Assembly: GCF_006704125.1 (NCBI RefSeq)
Contig: NZ_VIGH01000006.1
Span: forward strand, 124,001-188,000
Reading direction: 5' to 3'
Source: Rhodococcus spelaei
Lineage (GTDB): Bacteria > Actinomycetota > Actinomycetes > Mycobacteriales > Mycobacteriaceae
Length of the DNA stretch: 64,000 bases
Shown here piece after piece: positions 9,021-18,400 of the stretch. The translations under genes were made by a program, and so were the position numbers. The first letter of the stretch is position 1. The number at the start of each line of letters is the position of its first letter. The notes beneath the pieces were generated by a model. It ran no database searches, was not told the DNA's origin, and saw nothing but the letters and a program-made list of their open reading frames with translations.

Positions 9021-9575
9021 TCAGCGCTCCTCGGCCGCCCCGGGAGGAGGTTCGACGGCGCGCTCGGGCTCGGGCGCGGACCGTGTCCGGCTCAGGGAAA
9101 CCCGAAGGGCGAACAGCAGGGCACTGAGTCCGAACATGACAGCGGTGACCAGCAGCCACCGGTCGAGGAACACGGCCTGGGTCTGTCCGGTGGCGGCGAG
9201 GTATGTCGACCGTCCCTGTTCGATGATCCCGGGAAGAAACACCAGAAGCAGCAGTCCGGAACCCAATGCCGGAACCCGCACGTAGTTGAGCGGTGGCACA
9301 CCTGGCCGTGGTCGGTCCCCGTGCCGGGCCCACGGCCACGCGGTCAGGGAGCGGTCGGCCAGTGCGTACAACGGGAACAGGACGAGGTCGTGCGCGATGA
9401 CCGCAGCGACGAACCACACCACGATCGACTGCCACCAGACATCGTGGTTCCACAGCGTCGCGGGGCCGATGACGGAGACGAGATAGCCGATGAAGGCGAA
9501 ACATGCGATCAGGGACAGCAGGTGGAGTGGGTTCGCACCGTAGAAGCGACGTACCGCGCCGAGGCTCTTGCGCAT
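9021..9575 (-). CDS. Small polytopic membrane protein
   Basis: A 184-residue protein with four hydrophobic segments (near residues 20-40, 50-70, 95-115 and 140-160) and a charged Pro/Glu-rich tail. No family recognised. Its start lies one base after the stop of the molybdopterin enzyme gene, so the two are coupled and likely act together at the membrane. Confidence 0.75.
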   Translation of the reverse strand: MRKSLGAVRRFYGANPLHLLSLIACFAFIGYLVSVIGPATLWNHDVWWQSIVVWFVAAVIAHDLVLFPLYALADRSLTAWPWARHGDRPRPGVPPLNYVRVPALGSGLLLLVFLPGIIEQGRSTYLAATGQTQAVFLDRWLLVTAVMFGLSALLFALRVSLSRTRSAPEPERAVEPPPGAAEER

Positions 9576-9576
9576 G

Positions 9577-10950
9577 TCAGCTCCTGAACTCGATCGAGCG
9601 GACCCACTTGGTGTTGTGCACCCCGGGCAGGGCCGGAACGATGATCCGCGCCGGGTAACCGTGATCGAGCGAGAGGTCCACGCCGTTCACGCGGAGGGCC
9701 AGCAGCGAATCCGGGTGCAACACTTGCGCCGAGTGCAGCGCGGCCGCACCGAAGGGGCCGTCCCGCTCGAGGGAGACGACGTGGGCGGAGCCGGGTGCCG
9801 GCACCCCCGCGCGCTCGGCGAGGTCACGCAGTCGCACACCGCTCCACGACTGGGAGGTCGACCAGCCCTCCACGCAGGCGATGGGCAGTCGGGCGGTGTG
9901 TTGGCTCATGGCTGACAGCTCGTCGCGGGTCACTGTCACGGGCTGCGGGCCGCCCAGCAGCGTCAGCGTCCAACCGGTGCCGACGTCGGACGGCGCGATC
10001 GCGGCGGCCGCGGCGGTCCTGTTGACGGGGAAGCCGTTCGGCCCGGGGCCGGAGGTCCGCCCGCGAGGCAACAGCACGGCCGTTCGCCGCAGGGGGCCGT
10101 CGAGCGACTGGCCGACGGTGAGTGCCCCGATCAGGAGCCCGCCGGCGCCGACCAGGGCGAGCGCCGCGCGGCGACTGATCGTCGGGGGTGCGGGGTCGCG
10201 CGCGACGAGGCCGTCCGGGTCGAGCGGTTCCGGACGGGTCTCGGCGAGAGGAGTGTGCAGCTCGGTGCGCAGTGACCGGGACCGGAGGCTGTGCAGCATG
10301 CGGGGCAGTTTGACGGCCACGTGGATCACGAAGCCGGCGGCGAACACCCAGGCGCCGAAGTAGTGCGCGGTGTAGAAGCTGAACCCGAAGATGTAGTCGT
10401 ACTGGATGTTCAGGACACCGGTGGCCAGTTCGAAGACGATGCCGCCGACGAGCAGCAGCAACGAGAGCCGTTCGAGCAGTTGCGCTCCCGACCGGGCCGG
10501 CGGCCAGGTGAACAGTCGCGGCATCACCGACCAGAGCTTCGCCAGGACGACCGGGACGAGGACCAACCCGAGCCCGACGTGCAAGCCCTGCGTGAGACGG
10601 AACAGCCAGGACGGCCTGGTCGGCCAGTCGAAGTACGGCAGATGCAGCCAACCGACGTGGGCGGGGATCGCCTGGCCGAGGCGCGGCCCGTACGCGAGGT
10701 AGTCGAGCAGACCGGTGAGGAACACGATCGGCAGGGCGATCAGGAGGACGGCACCGAACATCGACGTGAGCCACGGGCCGCGGATCGGACTCCGCCAGCT
10801 CCGCGGTCCGGGAAGCCCGGGCGGGCGATGTCGCTCGATCGCCCTCCACACCGGTGTCGGAAACCCGTAGGACGCGGTGTCGTCGGCATTGCCGTCCGCG
10901 CCGCCCACGGGGCCGTCGGGAACGTGCGGGTCGCCGCTGCTGTCGGTCAT
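9577..10950 (-). CDS. Cytochrome b561-like / sulfite-oxidase-type molybdopterin oxidoreductase fusion
   Basis: The 457-residue protein joins an N-terminal membrane half of about five helices containing spaced histidines (haem-b-type; for example HVGLG, HYFGAW, HVAVK) to a C-terminal periplasmic molybdopterin domain of the sulfite oxidase/YedY fold. The Mo ligand is visible as the cysteine in IACVEGWS near residue 360, and HGYPARIIVP, GVHNTKWV are family signatures. A GGAGGG ribosome site precedes ATG 10950. Fusions of this kind are frequent in actinobacteria; the substrate is unknown, and the neighbours suggest a modified sugar or lipid product. Confidence 0.88.
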   Translation of the reverse strand: MTDSSGDPHVPDGPVGGADGNADDTASYGFPTPVWRAIERHRPPGLPGPRSWRSPIRGPWLTSMFGAVLLIALPIVFLTGLLDYLAYGPRLGQAIPAHVGWLHLPYFDWPTRPSWLFRLTQGLHVGLGLVLVPVVLAKLWSVMPRLFTWPPARSGAQLLERLSLLLLVGGIVFELATGVLNIQYDYIFGFSFYTAHYFGAWVFAAGFVIHVAVKLPRMLHSLRSRSLRTELHTPLAETRPEPLDPDGLVARDPAPPTISRRAALALVGAGGLLIGALTVGQSLDGPLRRTAVLLPRGRTSGPGPNGFPVNRTAAAAAIAPSDVGTGWTLTLLGGPQPVTVTRDELSAMSQHTARLPIACVEGWSTSQSWSGVRLRDLAERAGVPAPGSAHVVSLERDGPFGAAALHSAQVLHPDSLLALRVNGVDLSLDHGYPARIIVPALPGVHNTKWVRSIEFRS

Positions 10951-11050
10951 GTGCCCTCCACGGGAGAGGAACGGTGTCGCAGGACCATTTCCGAGTCTCC
11001 ACCGGTGAGATGCCGGGGCGGGCCACTTTCGTCCGACCCGATGCAGTCGC

Positions 11051-11572
11051 CTACGTGGTGTTGAGGGTGATCGTCGCCGTGCCGACAAGCAGGCCGGCCT
11101 TGACGGCGTCGGTGTTGAAGGTCTTGTCCAACAGCGCGGCGGCGTCCTTGGAGACCAGGACCCGGGTGCCCTGCAGGATCGCGGTGTTGTCGGGTCCGGT
11201 CTGCAGCGGTTGCAGGGTGCGGCTGTCCAGATCGAACAGGATCGCGTGCTGCGCCGAAGATGTCCCGTTCACGCTCACGTCCCCGTAGAGCAGGGAGGTA
11301 CCGGGGTCGATGTCGGAATTGGTCACGTCGACCTTGGTCGGGCCCGAGGTCAGGGACAGGCCGCTGCCGTCGTGCTTGATCTGCCCCTGCACGTACGGGT
11401 CGACGGTGCCGGGCGGGTAGTACTTCACGTGCCCGCCGGTGATCGGGAAGATGACCGATCCGTTGTCCAGTGTCGCGGTACCTACGACTCCAGGGGTCAG
11501 CGTCAGGCTCGTGAGGGCGTCGGTGAAGCCCTTGTCGGGGGCGACTGCGGTGGTCTTGCGGTAGTCGATCAT
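11051..11572 (-). CDS. Hypothetical beta-rich protein
   Basis: A 173-residue protein preceded by a good AGGAG site 8 bp before ATG 11572. It contains many short Thr/Val/Gly-rich segments (LTLTPGVVGTATLDNGSV, LVGTATITLNTT) suggesting an all-beta fold, with no signal peptide or membrane segment. I do not recognise the family. It lies alone upstream of the molybdoenzyme gene, 100 bp away, on the same strand. Confidence 0.65.
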   Translation of the reverse strand: MIDYRKTTAVAPDKGFTDALTSLTLTPGVVGTATLDNGSVIFPITGGHVKYYPPGTVDPYVQGQIKHDGSGLSLTSGPTKVDVTNSDIDPGTSLLYGDVSVNGTSSAQHAILFDLDSRTLQPLQTGPDNTAILQGTRVLVSKDAAALLDKTFNTDAVKAGLLVGTATITLNTT

Positions 11573-12050
11573 CGGTCTCACTCCTGAGCGACGGATGCGA
11601 TGTGGACTGCCGGGTATTCGGTGCGGATCGCCATTCGGATTGGTGGTGGTGCCACTCGCCCCGAAGTGGAGCGAACCGTGATCGAGGTGTCGGACAGTTC
11701 CGATGGTCATCAGCCGGCGCAGTGCGTTTCCCGCCGCGCTTGCGAGCGATTTTCGGATTCGACAGACACCGGCACGTTTCGAATCCTCGTGGATGTCGAC
11801 TACCCCGGCCGTCCGCGGGTGAAACGGAGGTCAGGCCGAATCGGATCGCATCGAACCGAAGGCGGACGCGCAATTTCAGTGGCCTCGGCGGGACCGACTG
11901 GCACGCAGTGCAATCGAGAAGTGACGACTCGCCACGATTGGACTCGTCTGTTACCCGCGGTCGATGATCCATGCTTGTCTGAACCGCGAGTTTCGAATTG
12001 GCGGGCGTCGGGTATGTCCAGTGCGACAGGGCCTGTTCTGTCCTCGGCGA
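11573..12050. other. Gene-free region with one sigma-F-type promoter
   Basis: About 480 bp without a convincing gene; the open frames here lack any protein-like composition. It must carry the promoter of the minus-strand gene ending at 11051, and near its right end holds a strong sigma-F-type promoter for the DUF6131 reading frame. Confidence 0.5.
11989..12015 (+). promoter_or_regulatory. Sigma-F-type promoter (GTTT-N16-GGGTAT)
   Basis: AGTTT at 11989-11993 and GGGTAT at 12010-12015 are separated by exactly 16 bp, an almost perfect match to the sigma-B/F consensus. It points at the DUF6131 pseudogene about 35 bp downstream. Confidence 0.65.
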
Positions 12051-12238
12051 TTGGAGATCGTCCCGATTGTTCTCGGGGTCATCTTGTTGGTCGTCGGCTT
12101 CGTTTTCGGCATTCCGATCTTGTGGACGATCGGAATTGTCGTGCTCGTGATCGGCCTGATCCTCTCGTGATCGGCCTGATCCTGATGCTGCTGGGTCGTG
12201 GCGGCCACGCAGTGGATGGCCGTGCGCACTACTGCTGA
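12051..12238 (+). pseudogene. DUF6131-type small membrane protein disrupted by a 20-bp duplication
   Basis: The reading begins with the hydrophobic peptide IVLGVILLVVGF...ILWTIGIVVLVIGLIL typical of the tiny DUF6131 membrane proteins. A tandem 20-bp repeat (12145-12164 and 12165-12184) then shifts the frame to an immediate TGA at 12168. If one repeat copy is removed, translation runs on through LMLLGRGGHAVDGRAHYC to a TGA at 12236, which is the normal tail of the family. The start is uncertain (TTG 12051 or GTG 12021). It is downstream of a sigma-F-type promoter, as expected of a stress gene. The truncated product would keep both helices, so function may not be fully lost. Confidence 0.6.
12145..12184 (+). 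repeat. 20-bp tandem duplication
   Basis: Two adjacent 20-base copies starting TCGTGATCGGCCTGATCCT, identical at 19 of 20 positions. Since 20 is not a multiple of three, the extra copy frameshifts the DUF6131 gene. Confidence 0.9.
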
Positions 12239-12275
12239 GGTCGCCTGCAGAGGTCGCCGCCGAACGAGAAAACGT

Positions 12276-12309
12276 GGGGGTGCGCGCAGTTGCACCCCCG
12301 GGGGTTTTT
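12276..12309 (+). terminator. Rho-independent terminator
   Basis: A perfect 8-bp stem GGGGGTGC/GCACCCCC with an 8-nt loop is followed by GGGGGTTTTTG. It sits just after the DUF6131 reading frame and ends its transcript. Confidence 0.75.
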
Positions 12310-12394
12310 GCGAGCCTCCACCGCCGCCACAAGTTGACCTTTCGGCTGAAGATGCGGGATCGGACCGGCGTCACTCACCTCGTCGTAGTGCGGA

Positions 12395-12568
12395 TCAGTC
12401 CTTGAAGGCGTCCTTGACCTTCTCGCCGGCCTGCTTCAGATTGCCCTTGGCCTGGTCCTTCTGGCCCTCAGCCTCGGTGTCCTTGTCCCCGGTTGCCTGC
12501 CCGACCTTCTCCTTGGCCTTGCCTGCCAGTTCTTCTGCCTTGTTCTTCGCCTTGTCGACGGCGCCCAT
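12395..12568 (-). CDS. CsbD family stress protein
   Basis: A 57-residue, highly charged, Lys/Ala/Glu-rich protein of the CsbD family (starts MGAVDKAKNKAEELAGKAKE, contains VGQATGDKDTEAEGQKDQAKG and ends VKDAFKD). CsbD-like proteins are general-stress proteins under sigma-B in Bacillus; their biochemical role is unknown. An AGGAGAAG site precedes the ATG, and a sigma-F-type promoter lies 90 bp upstream. It is shorter than 60 codons and therefore easily missed. Confidence 0.9.
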   Translation of the reverse strand: MGAVDKAKNKAEELAGKAKEKVGQATGDKDTEAEGQKDQAKGNLKQAGEKVKDAFKD

Positions 12569-12657
12569 GGCTTCTCCTGTTGTTGGTGATGGCCCGATCG
12601 CAGGTGTGCGGTTCGGTTGGCTGCGAGGTACGAAGTCGCCGCGCCGCCAGGCATCGA

Positions 12658-12684
12658 GTACCCAGTCCCTGCGGTGTCCTAACC
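12658..12684 (-). promoter_or_regulatory. Sigma-F-type promoter of csbD-like gene (GGTTA-N16-GGGTAC)
   Basis: Read on the minus strand, GGTTA at 12684-12680 and GGGTAC at 12663-12658 are 16 bp apart. The spacing and both boxes fit the sigma-F consensus, and the downstream gene is a classic sigma-B/F target family. Confidence 0.65.
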
Positions 12685-12691
12685 CCGCGTT

Positions 12692-12787
12692 TCAGTTGTC
12701 AATCGCACGGTCCGCGCCACTGACTCTGCCCGCCGCGACCGCCCCGACGATCAGCCAGACCAGTACGGGCAGCGTGACGATCCTCAT
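12692..12787 (-). CDS. 31-residue single-helix membrane peptide
   Basis: A GGAGG site 6 bp before ATG 12787 starts a tiny protein beginning MRIVTLPVLVWLIVGAVAAG and ending in a polar tail. Such 30-40 residue peptides with a WLIxGxxAA helix are widespread in mycolata and annotated as hypothetical. Confidence rests on the ribosome site and the helix. Confidence 0.55.
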   Translation of the reverse strand: MRIVTLPVLVWLIVGAVAAGRVSGADRAIDN

Positions 12788-12813
12788 GACGCCTCCAACT
12801 GATTGCCGTCCAC

Positions 12814-12839
12814 GGTTACCCGGTGACGGACCTGGGTAA
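12814..12839 (+). promoter_or_regulatory. Possible sigma-F-type promoter (GGTTA-N15-GGGTAA)
   Basis: GGTTA at 12814-12818 and GGGTAA at 12834-12839 lie 15 bp apart, 60 bp upstream of the membrane-protein start at 12900. The spacer is one base shorter than in the other copies of the window. Confidence 0.5.
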
Positions 12840-12899
12840 ACGACGAGTCGAGGGCCCGCGGTGAGGCGGCTACTCGGTGATCGCACGGGGAGAAGGACA

Positions 12900-13529
12900 A
12901 TGACGCGGAAAGAGCCCGCGATACGGGGTCGAATGTGGGTGCCACGTAGCCGGGGTGCGGCCACGGGATTCGTCTTGATGCTCCTGGGCCTCTGGGGAGC
13001 GGTGATCCCCTTCGTGGGACCGTCCTTCTCATTCGGATTCACACCGGACGAGGCGTGGACCTGGACCTCCGGTCGCGGATGGCTCGAGGTGCTTCCGGGG
13101 GCGGTGACGGTCGTCGGCGGATGCCTCATTCTGGTCAGCAGGCATCGAGCTGTCGCGGCGCTCGGCGCGTGGCTGGCGTGCGCCGCCGGCGCCTGGTTCA
13201 TCGTCGGGCCGACACTCGCCGAGGTGGCGAACACCGGTTCGCCGGGCAGTCCCACGGGCGACACACTCGGCATGGTCGCGGTGCAGCAGATCGCGTACTT
13301 CTACGGACTGGGCGCGGTGATCCTGTTTCTGGGTGCCACTGCACTCGGGCGGATGTCGGTACGGAGCGTGCGCGACTACCGGCGCGCCGAGGGGTTCGCG
13401 CCTACGGACGGGAAGGGTTCGCCGCCCGCGGCCGAGCTCCCGAAGTCCCGGCGACTCGACGATCAGAGGTCGGCGACGCCGAGCGGGACCGATGCCGAGA
13501 CCACGTCGGGCGCGCCGCGATCCCGGTGA
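12900..13529 (+). CDS. Four-helix membrane protein
   Basis: The 209-residue protein has four hydrophobic segments (near residues 20-42, 65-82, 88-108 and 125-148) and an extended charged tail rich in Ser, Arg and Thr. I start it at ATG 12900 behind GGGGAGAAGG; the longer reading would cover the promoter. Family not recognised. The possible sigma-F promoter suggests stress expression together with its CsbD neighbour. Confidence 0.72.
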   Translation: MTRKEPAIRGRMWVPRSRGAATGFVLMLLGLWGAVIPFVGPSFSFGFTPDEAWTWTSGRGWLEVLPGAVTVVGGCLILVSRHRAVAALGAWLACAAGAWFIVGPTLAEVANTGSPGSPTGDTLGMVAVQQIAYFYGLGAVILFLGATALGRMSVRSVRDYRRAEGFAPTDGKGSPPAAELPKSRRLDDQRSATPSGTDAETTSGAPRSR

Positions 13530-13564
13530 CAGTGTTTCCGGAGCGGAGCGGGTCGACGATCGAG

Positions 13565-14020
13565 TTACCGGCGCTCAGTTCCGTCACCGCGATGCGCTTC
13601 GATCAGTGCGCGTGCCATCCGCTGAGCTCGACGCGCGGCCTCGGTGTCACCCTCGACGGCAGAGACGATCGAGCCTTTCATCAGGATGTGCCAGGACCGC
13701 GCGAAGCCCTCCGGGTCGCGCAACCCGGCGCGCACTGCGCGCTCGCGCACGACACCGCGGATCGTTTCGAGGTGACCGATGCAGGCTTGGCCGGCGACGC
13801 TGTCGGGACCCATCTTGAGCAGCACGGTGATGAACGAGCTACCGTCGAACCGTGCCCGGTCACTGAACAGGTCGTCGAAGACGTCGAAGATCGCGAGTAG
13901 TTGCTGTTCGGGTGTGTCACCCCGGGCGCGGGACTGATCATCGACGAGCCCGTAGGTCCAGACCGTCTCGCGCTCCTCGAGGAATGCCAGCACCAAGTCG
14001 TTCTTCGTGTGGAAATCCCC
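13565..14020 (-). pseudogene. TetR-type regulator lacking its DNA-binding domain
   Basis: The frame reads FHTKNDLVLAFLEERE and continues through a normal TetR ligand-binding half of about 145 residues. FHTKNDL is the end of the helix-turn-helix domain, but the ~45 residues that should precede it are missing; instead the sequence passes directly into a CAGAC-N2-GTCTG operator and promoter-like DNA. No start with the helix-turn-helix exists in any frame. This is a 5' deletion, not a short gene. Confidence 0.75.
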
Positions 14021-14028
14021 GCGGTGTA

Positions 14029-14040
14029 CAGACCTGTCTG
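14029..14040. promoter_or_regulatory. TetR-type operator palindrome
   Basis: CAGAC-CT-GTCTG is a perfect inverted repeat of the kind bound by autoregulated TetR proteins. It lies immediately next to the truncated regulator frame, as if the operator had been joined to the coding remnant. Confidence 0.5.
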
Positions 14041-14204
14041 GCCGTGCTAGAACGGTAAGTGGTTGAGCGCACAGCTGAACATGTCCGCACGCGACGTGCA
14101 TGGCCTGGTTCGTCTGCCTCACCTGCACGATTCGGGACTTCTGTCCCTCCTGGCATCCGGAAAGTTGTGCGGACTGACATTCGACTAGTCGATGGAGGTT
14201 CGTC

Positions 14205-14672
14205 ATGACCGCTGCCACCACCCTCGAACACCGCTTGATGGCGCCGCATCCGGACCGTCCGCTGTACCGGTCCCCTGATCGCGGCGGGTGCTGTCACACG
14301 GCAGTGGTGTCGGTTCGCGGTGATCTCGACGCAACGAGCATCGAACAGTTCCGGCGGGTCCTCGACTACGCCTTCTCCACGTGCTACCACGGCGTGGTGA
14401 TAGACCTGTCCAAGGCGGATTTCCTCAGCATCGGGGCGGCCGCTCAACTGGCCGATGCCAAGCAGCGGGCGGTTCGGTCGCGCCTGGACCTGGTCCTGGT
14501 CTCGGCTTCGCCGGCAGTCGACCATGTGCTGCTGGTGACCGGTGTCGGCCGTCTGATCGGCTGTCACTCCACGCTCCGATCAGCTGTTGCGCCACTACGC
14601 GCAGGCGCCGATGCGCCGGGGCATTCCGGGTTGTCCGCGAGTAGATTTCGAGGCACCGCCAGTTCCGAGTAG
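14205..14672 (+). CDS. STAS-domain anti-sigma factor antagonist
   Basis: The 155-residue protein has one STAS domain: VVSVRGDLDATSIEQF near residues 35-50 and VIDLSKADFLSIGAAAQL near 65-82, with the serine of FLSIG at the position phosphorylated in anti-anti-sigma factors. A GGAGG site precedes the ATG. It probably binds an anti-sigma factor such as the RsbW-like protein encoded 7 kb away, linking it to the sigma-F circuit; that pairing is inference. The last 25 residues are a poorly conserved tail. Confidence 0.82.
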   Translation: MTAATTLEHRLMAPHPDRPLYRSPDRGGCCHTAVVSVRGDLDATSIEQFRRVLDYAFSTCYHGVVIDLSKADFLSIGAAAQLADAKQRAVRSRLDLVLVSASPAVDHVLLVTGVGRLIGCHSTLRSAVAPLRAGADAPGHSGLSASRFRGTASSE

Positions 14673-14721
14673 GCCCTTCGGTGGACCGGTCGCGGGAGGA
14701 TTCCGAGATGTCGCAACACGT

Positions 14722-15430
14722 GTGGACGCCGTGGACGACGGGCCGGAGCTCCCCGACGTAGCACAGCTGGACGACGCGACCCGTTCGCTGCGAGACCTGC
14801 AGGACGTCCTGGACAGTGACGGCGGGGTGGACGTCGCGATGTTCGCTCTGTGCGCGCAGGTGCGGTGACTGTTGCCGGGCGCGGACATGGCCAGCGTGAC
14901 GCTGGTCGACGAACAGGGCCCGCGCACGGTGGGGCAGACCGACGGGCAGGTGGTTCGAGTCGACACGGCGCAGTACCGGACGAACCAGGGGCCGTGTCTG
15001 CTCGCCGCCGAGACCAGACAGGTGGTGCGGCTCGGCGCCGCTCGTCATCGAGGACCAGTACGCCGGCACATTGAACGTGTTCGGATACACCGACCACGGA
15101 TTCGGCGAGGTCGAGGAGGCGATGCTCGAGCTCTACACCACCGCCGCGACCGGCGCGATCCGCAGTGCGCGGCGGTACCGGCGGGCGGTGGCGGTGATCG
15201 AGCAGCTGCGGCGCGCACTCGAGTCCCGCGCCGTGATCGACCAGGCGGAGGGCGTCATCATGGCCGCGCGTGGGGTGGACGCGGCCGGCGCATTCGTGGT
15301 GCTCGTCGAGCAGTCGCAGCACCAGAACGTCAAGGTCCGCGAATTGGCGGAACGGATAGTCGGCGAAATGAATTCAGGGGACGGGCGGCCCCTGCCCGAA
15401 ACCACCTCCGTGTCGCCGCGGCTGTCGTAG
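14722..15430 (+). pseudogene. GAF-ANTAR regulator broken by a stop and an internal deletion
   Basis: Three pieces of one GAF-ANTAR protein are seen in order. The N-terminal part ends at an in-frame TGA (14866-14868) just before PGADMASVTLVDEQG. The GAF domain runs on to about 15035, where the text jumps from RQVVRLG to VIEDQYAGTLNVFG in another frame, dropping roughly 25-30 residues. The C-terminal ANTAR domain (ALESRAVIDQAEGVIMA ... VRELAERIV) is intact. ANTAR proteins act on RNA antitermination hairpins; this copy cannot make a whole protein. Confidence 0.78.
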
Positions 15431-15475
15431 CGTCAAACCAAGGAACTCCCTGCGTCGACCGCACTGCGCTGAGGA

Positions 15476-18400
15476 GTGGTGGTGAGCAGACCCGACGAGC
15501 ATGCCGCGGGACCGGTCGGGGCCGGCCTCGGGTACCGCTGCGAGTTGTTCCCCCTGTCGTCGGCGCAGACAGCGATCTGGGTCGCGCAACAGCTGCGGCC
15601 AGACCTGCCCATGTCGGTGGCGGTGTACCTCGATCTGTCCGGGCCGATCGACGTCGACCTGCTCGAGCGCTGTGGGCAGCGTGCAGCCCGCGAGATGGGG
15701 TCGCCGAACGTCCGGTTCACCCTCGCGGACGGTTGCGTGCGCCAGTATGTCGGCCCAGGGGAGACGGGCTGGCTGCGGCGAATCGACGTCAGCGGGCATC
15801 GTGATCCGACGCGGGCGGCAGTGGACTGGATGGAACGCGATTTCGACGCCTCGATGGATCTGCTCGACGCAGACCTGTCCGTCTCGACGATGTTTCGCGT
15901 CGCGCCCGATCGTCACCTCTGGTACGCGCGCAGTCATCACCTCGTGCTCGACGGCGTGGGTTCGGCGACCTTGCTGCACCGGATTGCCGAACTGTACGGC
16001 GCCGCCCAGACCGGAGGCCTGCCTTCGGCCAGCCGGACGCTGTCGCCCGCCGAGATCGTCGCTCGGGACCTGGACTACCGAGCGTCGTCGCGGTTCGCTG
16101 CCGACCGGGAGTACTGGCTGCGCGAGCTGGTCGGGTTCGAGCGGGTGACGAGTCTCGCCGACCGGTACGGCGAGGCAAGCGCTCGGCCGCACCGGGTCGG
16201 GTCCGTGCTGGGGGCGGCGACGACGGCGCGGCTCGCAGCGGCGCGAAACCGGTACGGCGCGGGCGTCACAGAGCTCGTGATCTCCGCGTGGGCGTCCTAC
16301 CTGGCGCAAATGACCGGAGAGGACGACGTGGTGCTGGCGCTGCCGGTCGCCGCGCGCACCACGGCGGCAATGCGACGGTCGGCGGGCAGTGTCTCGAACG
16401 TCGTCCCGCTGCGCCTGGTGGCAGTCACCGAGCGCTCCGTCGCCGAGGTCGTCGCTCAGGTACGCACCAAGATCGTCGGTGCGCTTCGGCATCAGTTGTA
16501 CCGGTACGAGGACATCCAGCGCGACCGGGGAATCGGCCACGTCACCCGCGGTGGATTCGGTTCGGTGGTCAACGTTCTCGGGTTCACCGACCCGATCGCA
16601 CTCGGATCGACGTCGGGACAGGCTCACCTGCTCTCGCTGGGCCCGGTCGAGGACATCCTGGTCAACGGCTACCAACTCGGTCCCGACGACACCTGTGTCC
16701 GCATCGACTTCCAGGCCAATCCCACGCGCTACAGTCGCGCGACCATCGCCGCGCACCATCGGAGGTTCCTGGGGTTCCTCGACAGGTTCCTCCAGGCCGC
16801 GCCAGACCGCTCCCTGCCCTCCGTCGTACCGACCTCGGCCGTGCCGCCTACCGTGTCGCGCCCGCGGACCGAAAATCGCGTGCACCTGTTGCCGGACCTG
16901 TTGCGCGCCGGCATGACTCGGCCCGACGCGGTCGCGCTGGCCGAGGGGCCGCGGACCGTGAGCTATCGCGAGCTCGACGAATCGTCGTCGCGGTGGGCCC
17001 GCGCCCTGATCGCCCGCGGGATCGGGCCGGGGGACGTCGTCGCGGTCGCACTCACCCGCTCCGTCGAGTCGGTCGTCGCCACCTGGGCAGTAGCGAAGGC
17101 GGGCGGGTGCCGGGTGCCGATCGACCCCACGCACCCCGCGAGGCGAACCGCGTGGCTGTTGGCCGATTCCGGGGCGCGGCACGGGATCACCGTCGCGGAC
17201 TGGGCCGACGCACTCCCCGCGTCCGACACCGCCTGGCTGGTCCTCGACGACCCCGGCACGGTTCGGGACGTCGCGAGGCGCGCATCGACCGAGGTGGGTG
17301 ACGCGGACCGTCGGGCTCGGCTACGCGACGCGGATCCTGCGTACCTGAGCTACACGTCAGGCTCGACCGGCATCCCGAAAGGGGTGGTCGTCACCCACGC
17401 CGGGCTCGGCCCGCTCACCGACTACATCGTCGAGAGCTACCGCGTCGACAGCAGTTCGACGGTGCTGCATGCACATTCGCCCACGTTCGATGCGCACCTG
17501 CTCGAGCTGCTGGCAGCCTTCGCCGGCGGAGCCCGGCTGGTCGTCGAACCGCCGTCGACGGTCGCGGGCGCCGAGCTGGCCCGGCTGATCGCAGAACAGA
17601 GCGTGACCCATCTGCTCACCACGCCCGCGGTGCTGGCGACGATCGGGCCCCAGGCGGTGCCGAGCCTGCGCACCGTCGTGGTGGGCGGCGAGCCCTGCCC
17701 GGTCGACCTGGTCCGCCGCTGGGCGCCGCACGTCGAGATGCTCAACAGCTACGGGCCGACCGAGATCACCGTGATGGCAACCCAGACCGACGCGATGACC
17801 GAGGCGGCCCCCGTCACCATCGGCCGACCGCTGCCACACGTGAACGCACGCGTCCTCGACTCGCGCCTGCGGCCCGCGCCGATCGGGGCGCGCGGGGAGC
17901 TGTACCTCGCCGGTCCCGGCGTGGCTCGCGGCTACCACCGCCGACCGGCCGCCACTGCCTCGCGATTCGTCCCCGACCCCTGGGATCCGGCGGGCGGCCG
18001 GATGTACCGCAGCGGCGACCTCGTGCGGATGCGCGAGGACGGGGCGATCGAGTTCCTCGGCCGCGCCGACGCGCAGGTGGCGCTGCGCGGGAACCGGATC
18101 GAGCCGGCGGAGATCGAGGCGGTGCTGACGGCCGACCCGGCGGTCGCGCGGGCCGCGGTGACCGTCGCGCACTCGGGGTCCCGGGGCGATCGGCTGGTCG
18201 CGTACGCGGTGGCCGAGAAGGGGTTCCGACTGGACCCGGCGGCGGTCATCGCCCGGCTGCGGTCCGAGTTGCCGCCCGCGATGGTGCCGTCGGCACTGGT
18301 GGAACTCGCGGAACTGCCGGTGACACCGAACGGCAAGCTCGACCGCCAGGCATTGCCGCGGGCCGAGGTCGTCGCGCAGAGGTATCGCGCGCCCGTGACG

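Noticed and set aside
15374-17182. Minus-strand 602-codon frame over the EntF-like NRPS
   Set aside because: Antisense shadow with low-complexity composition.
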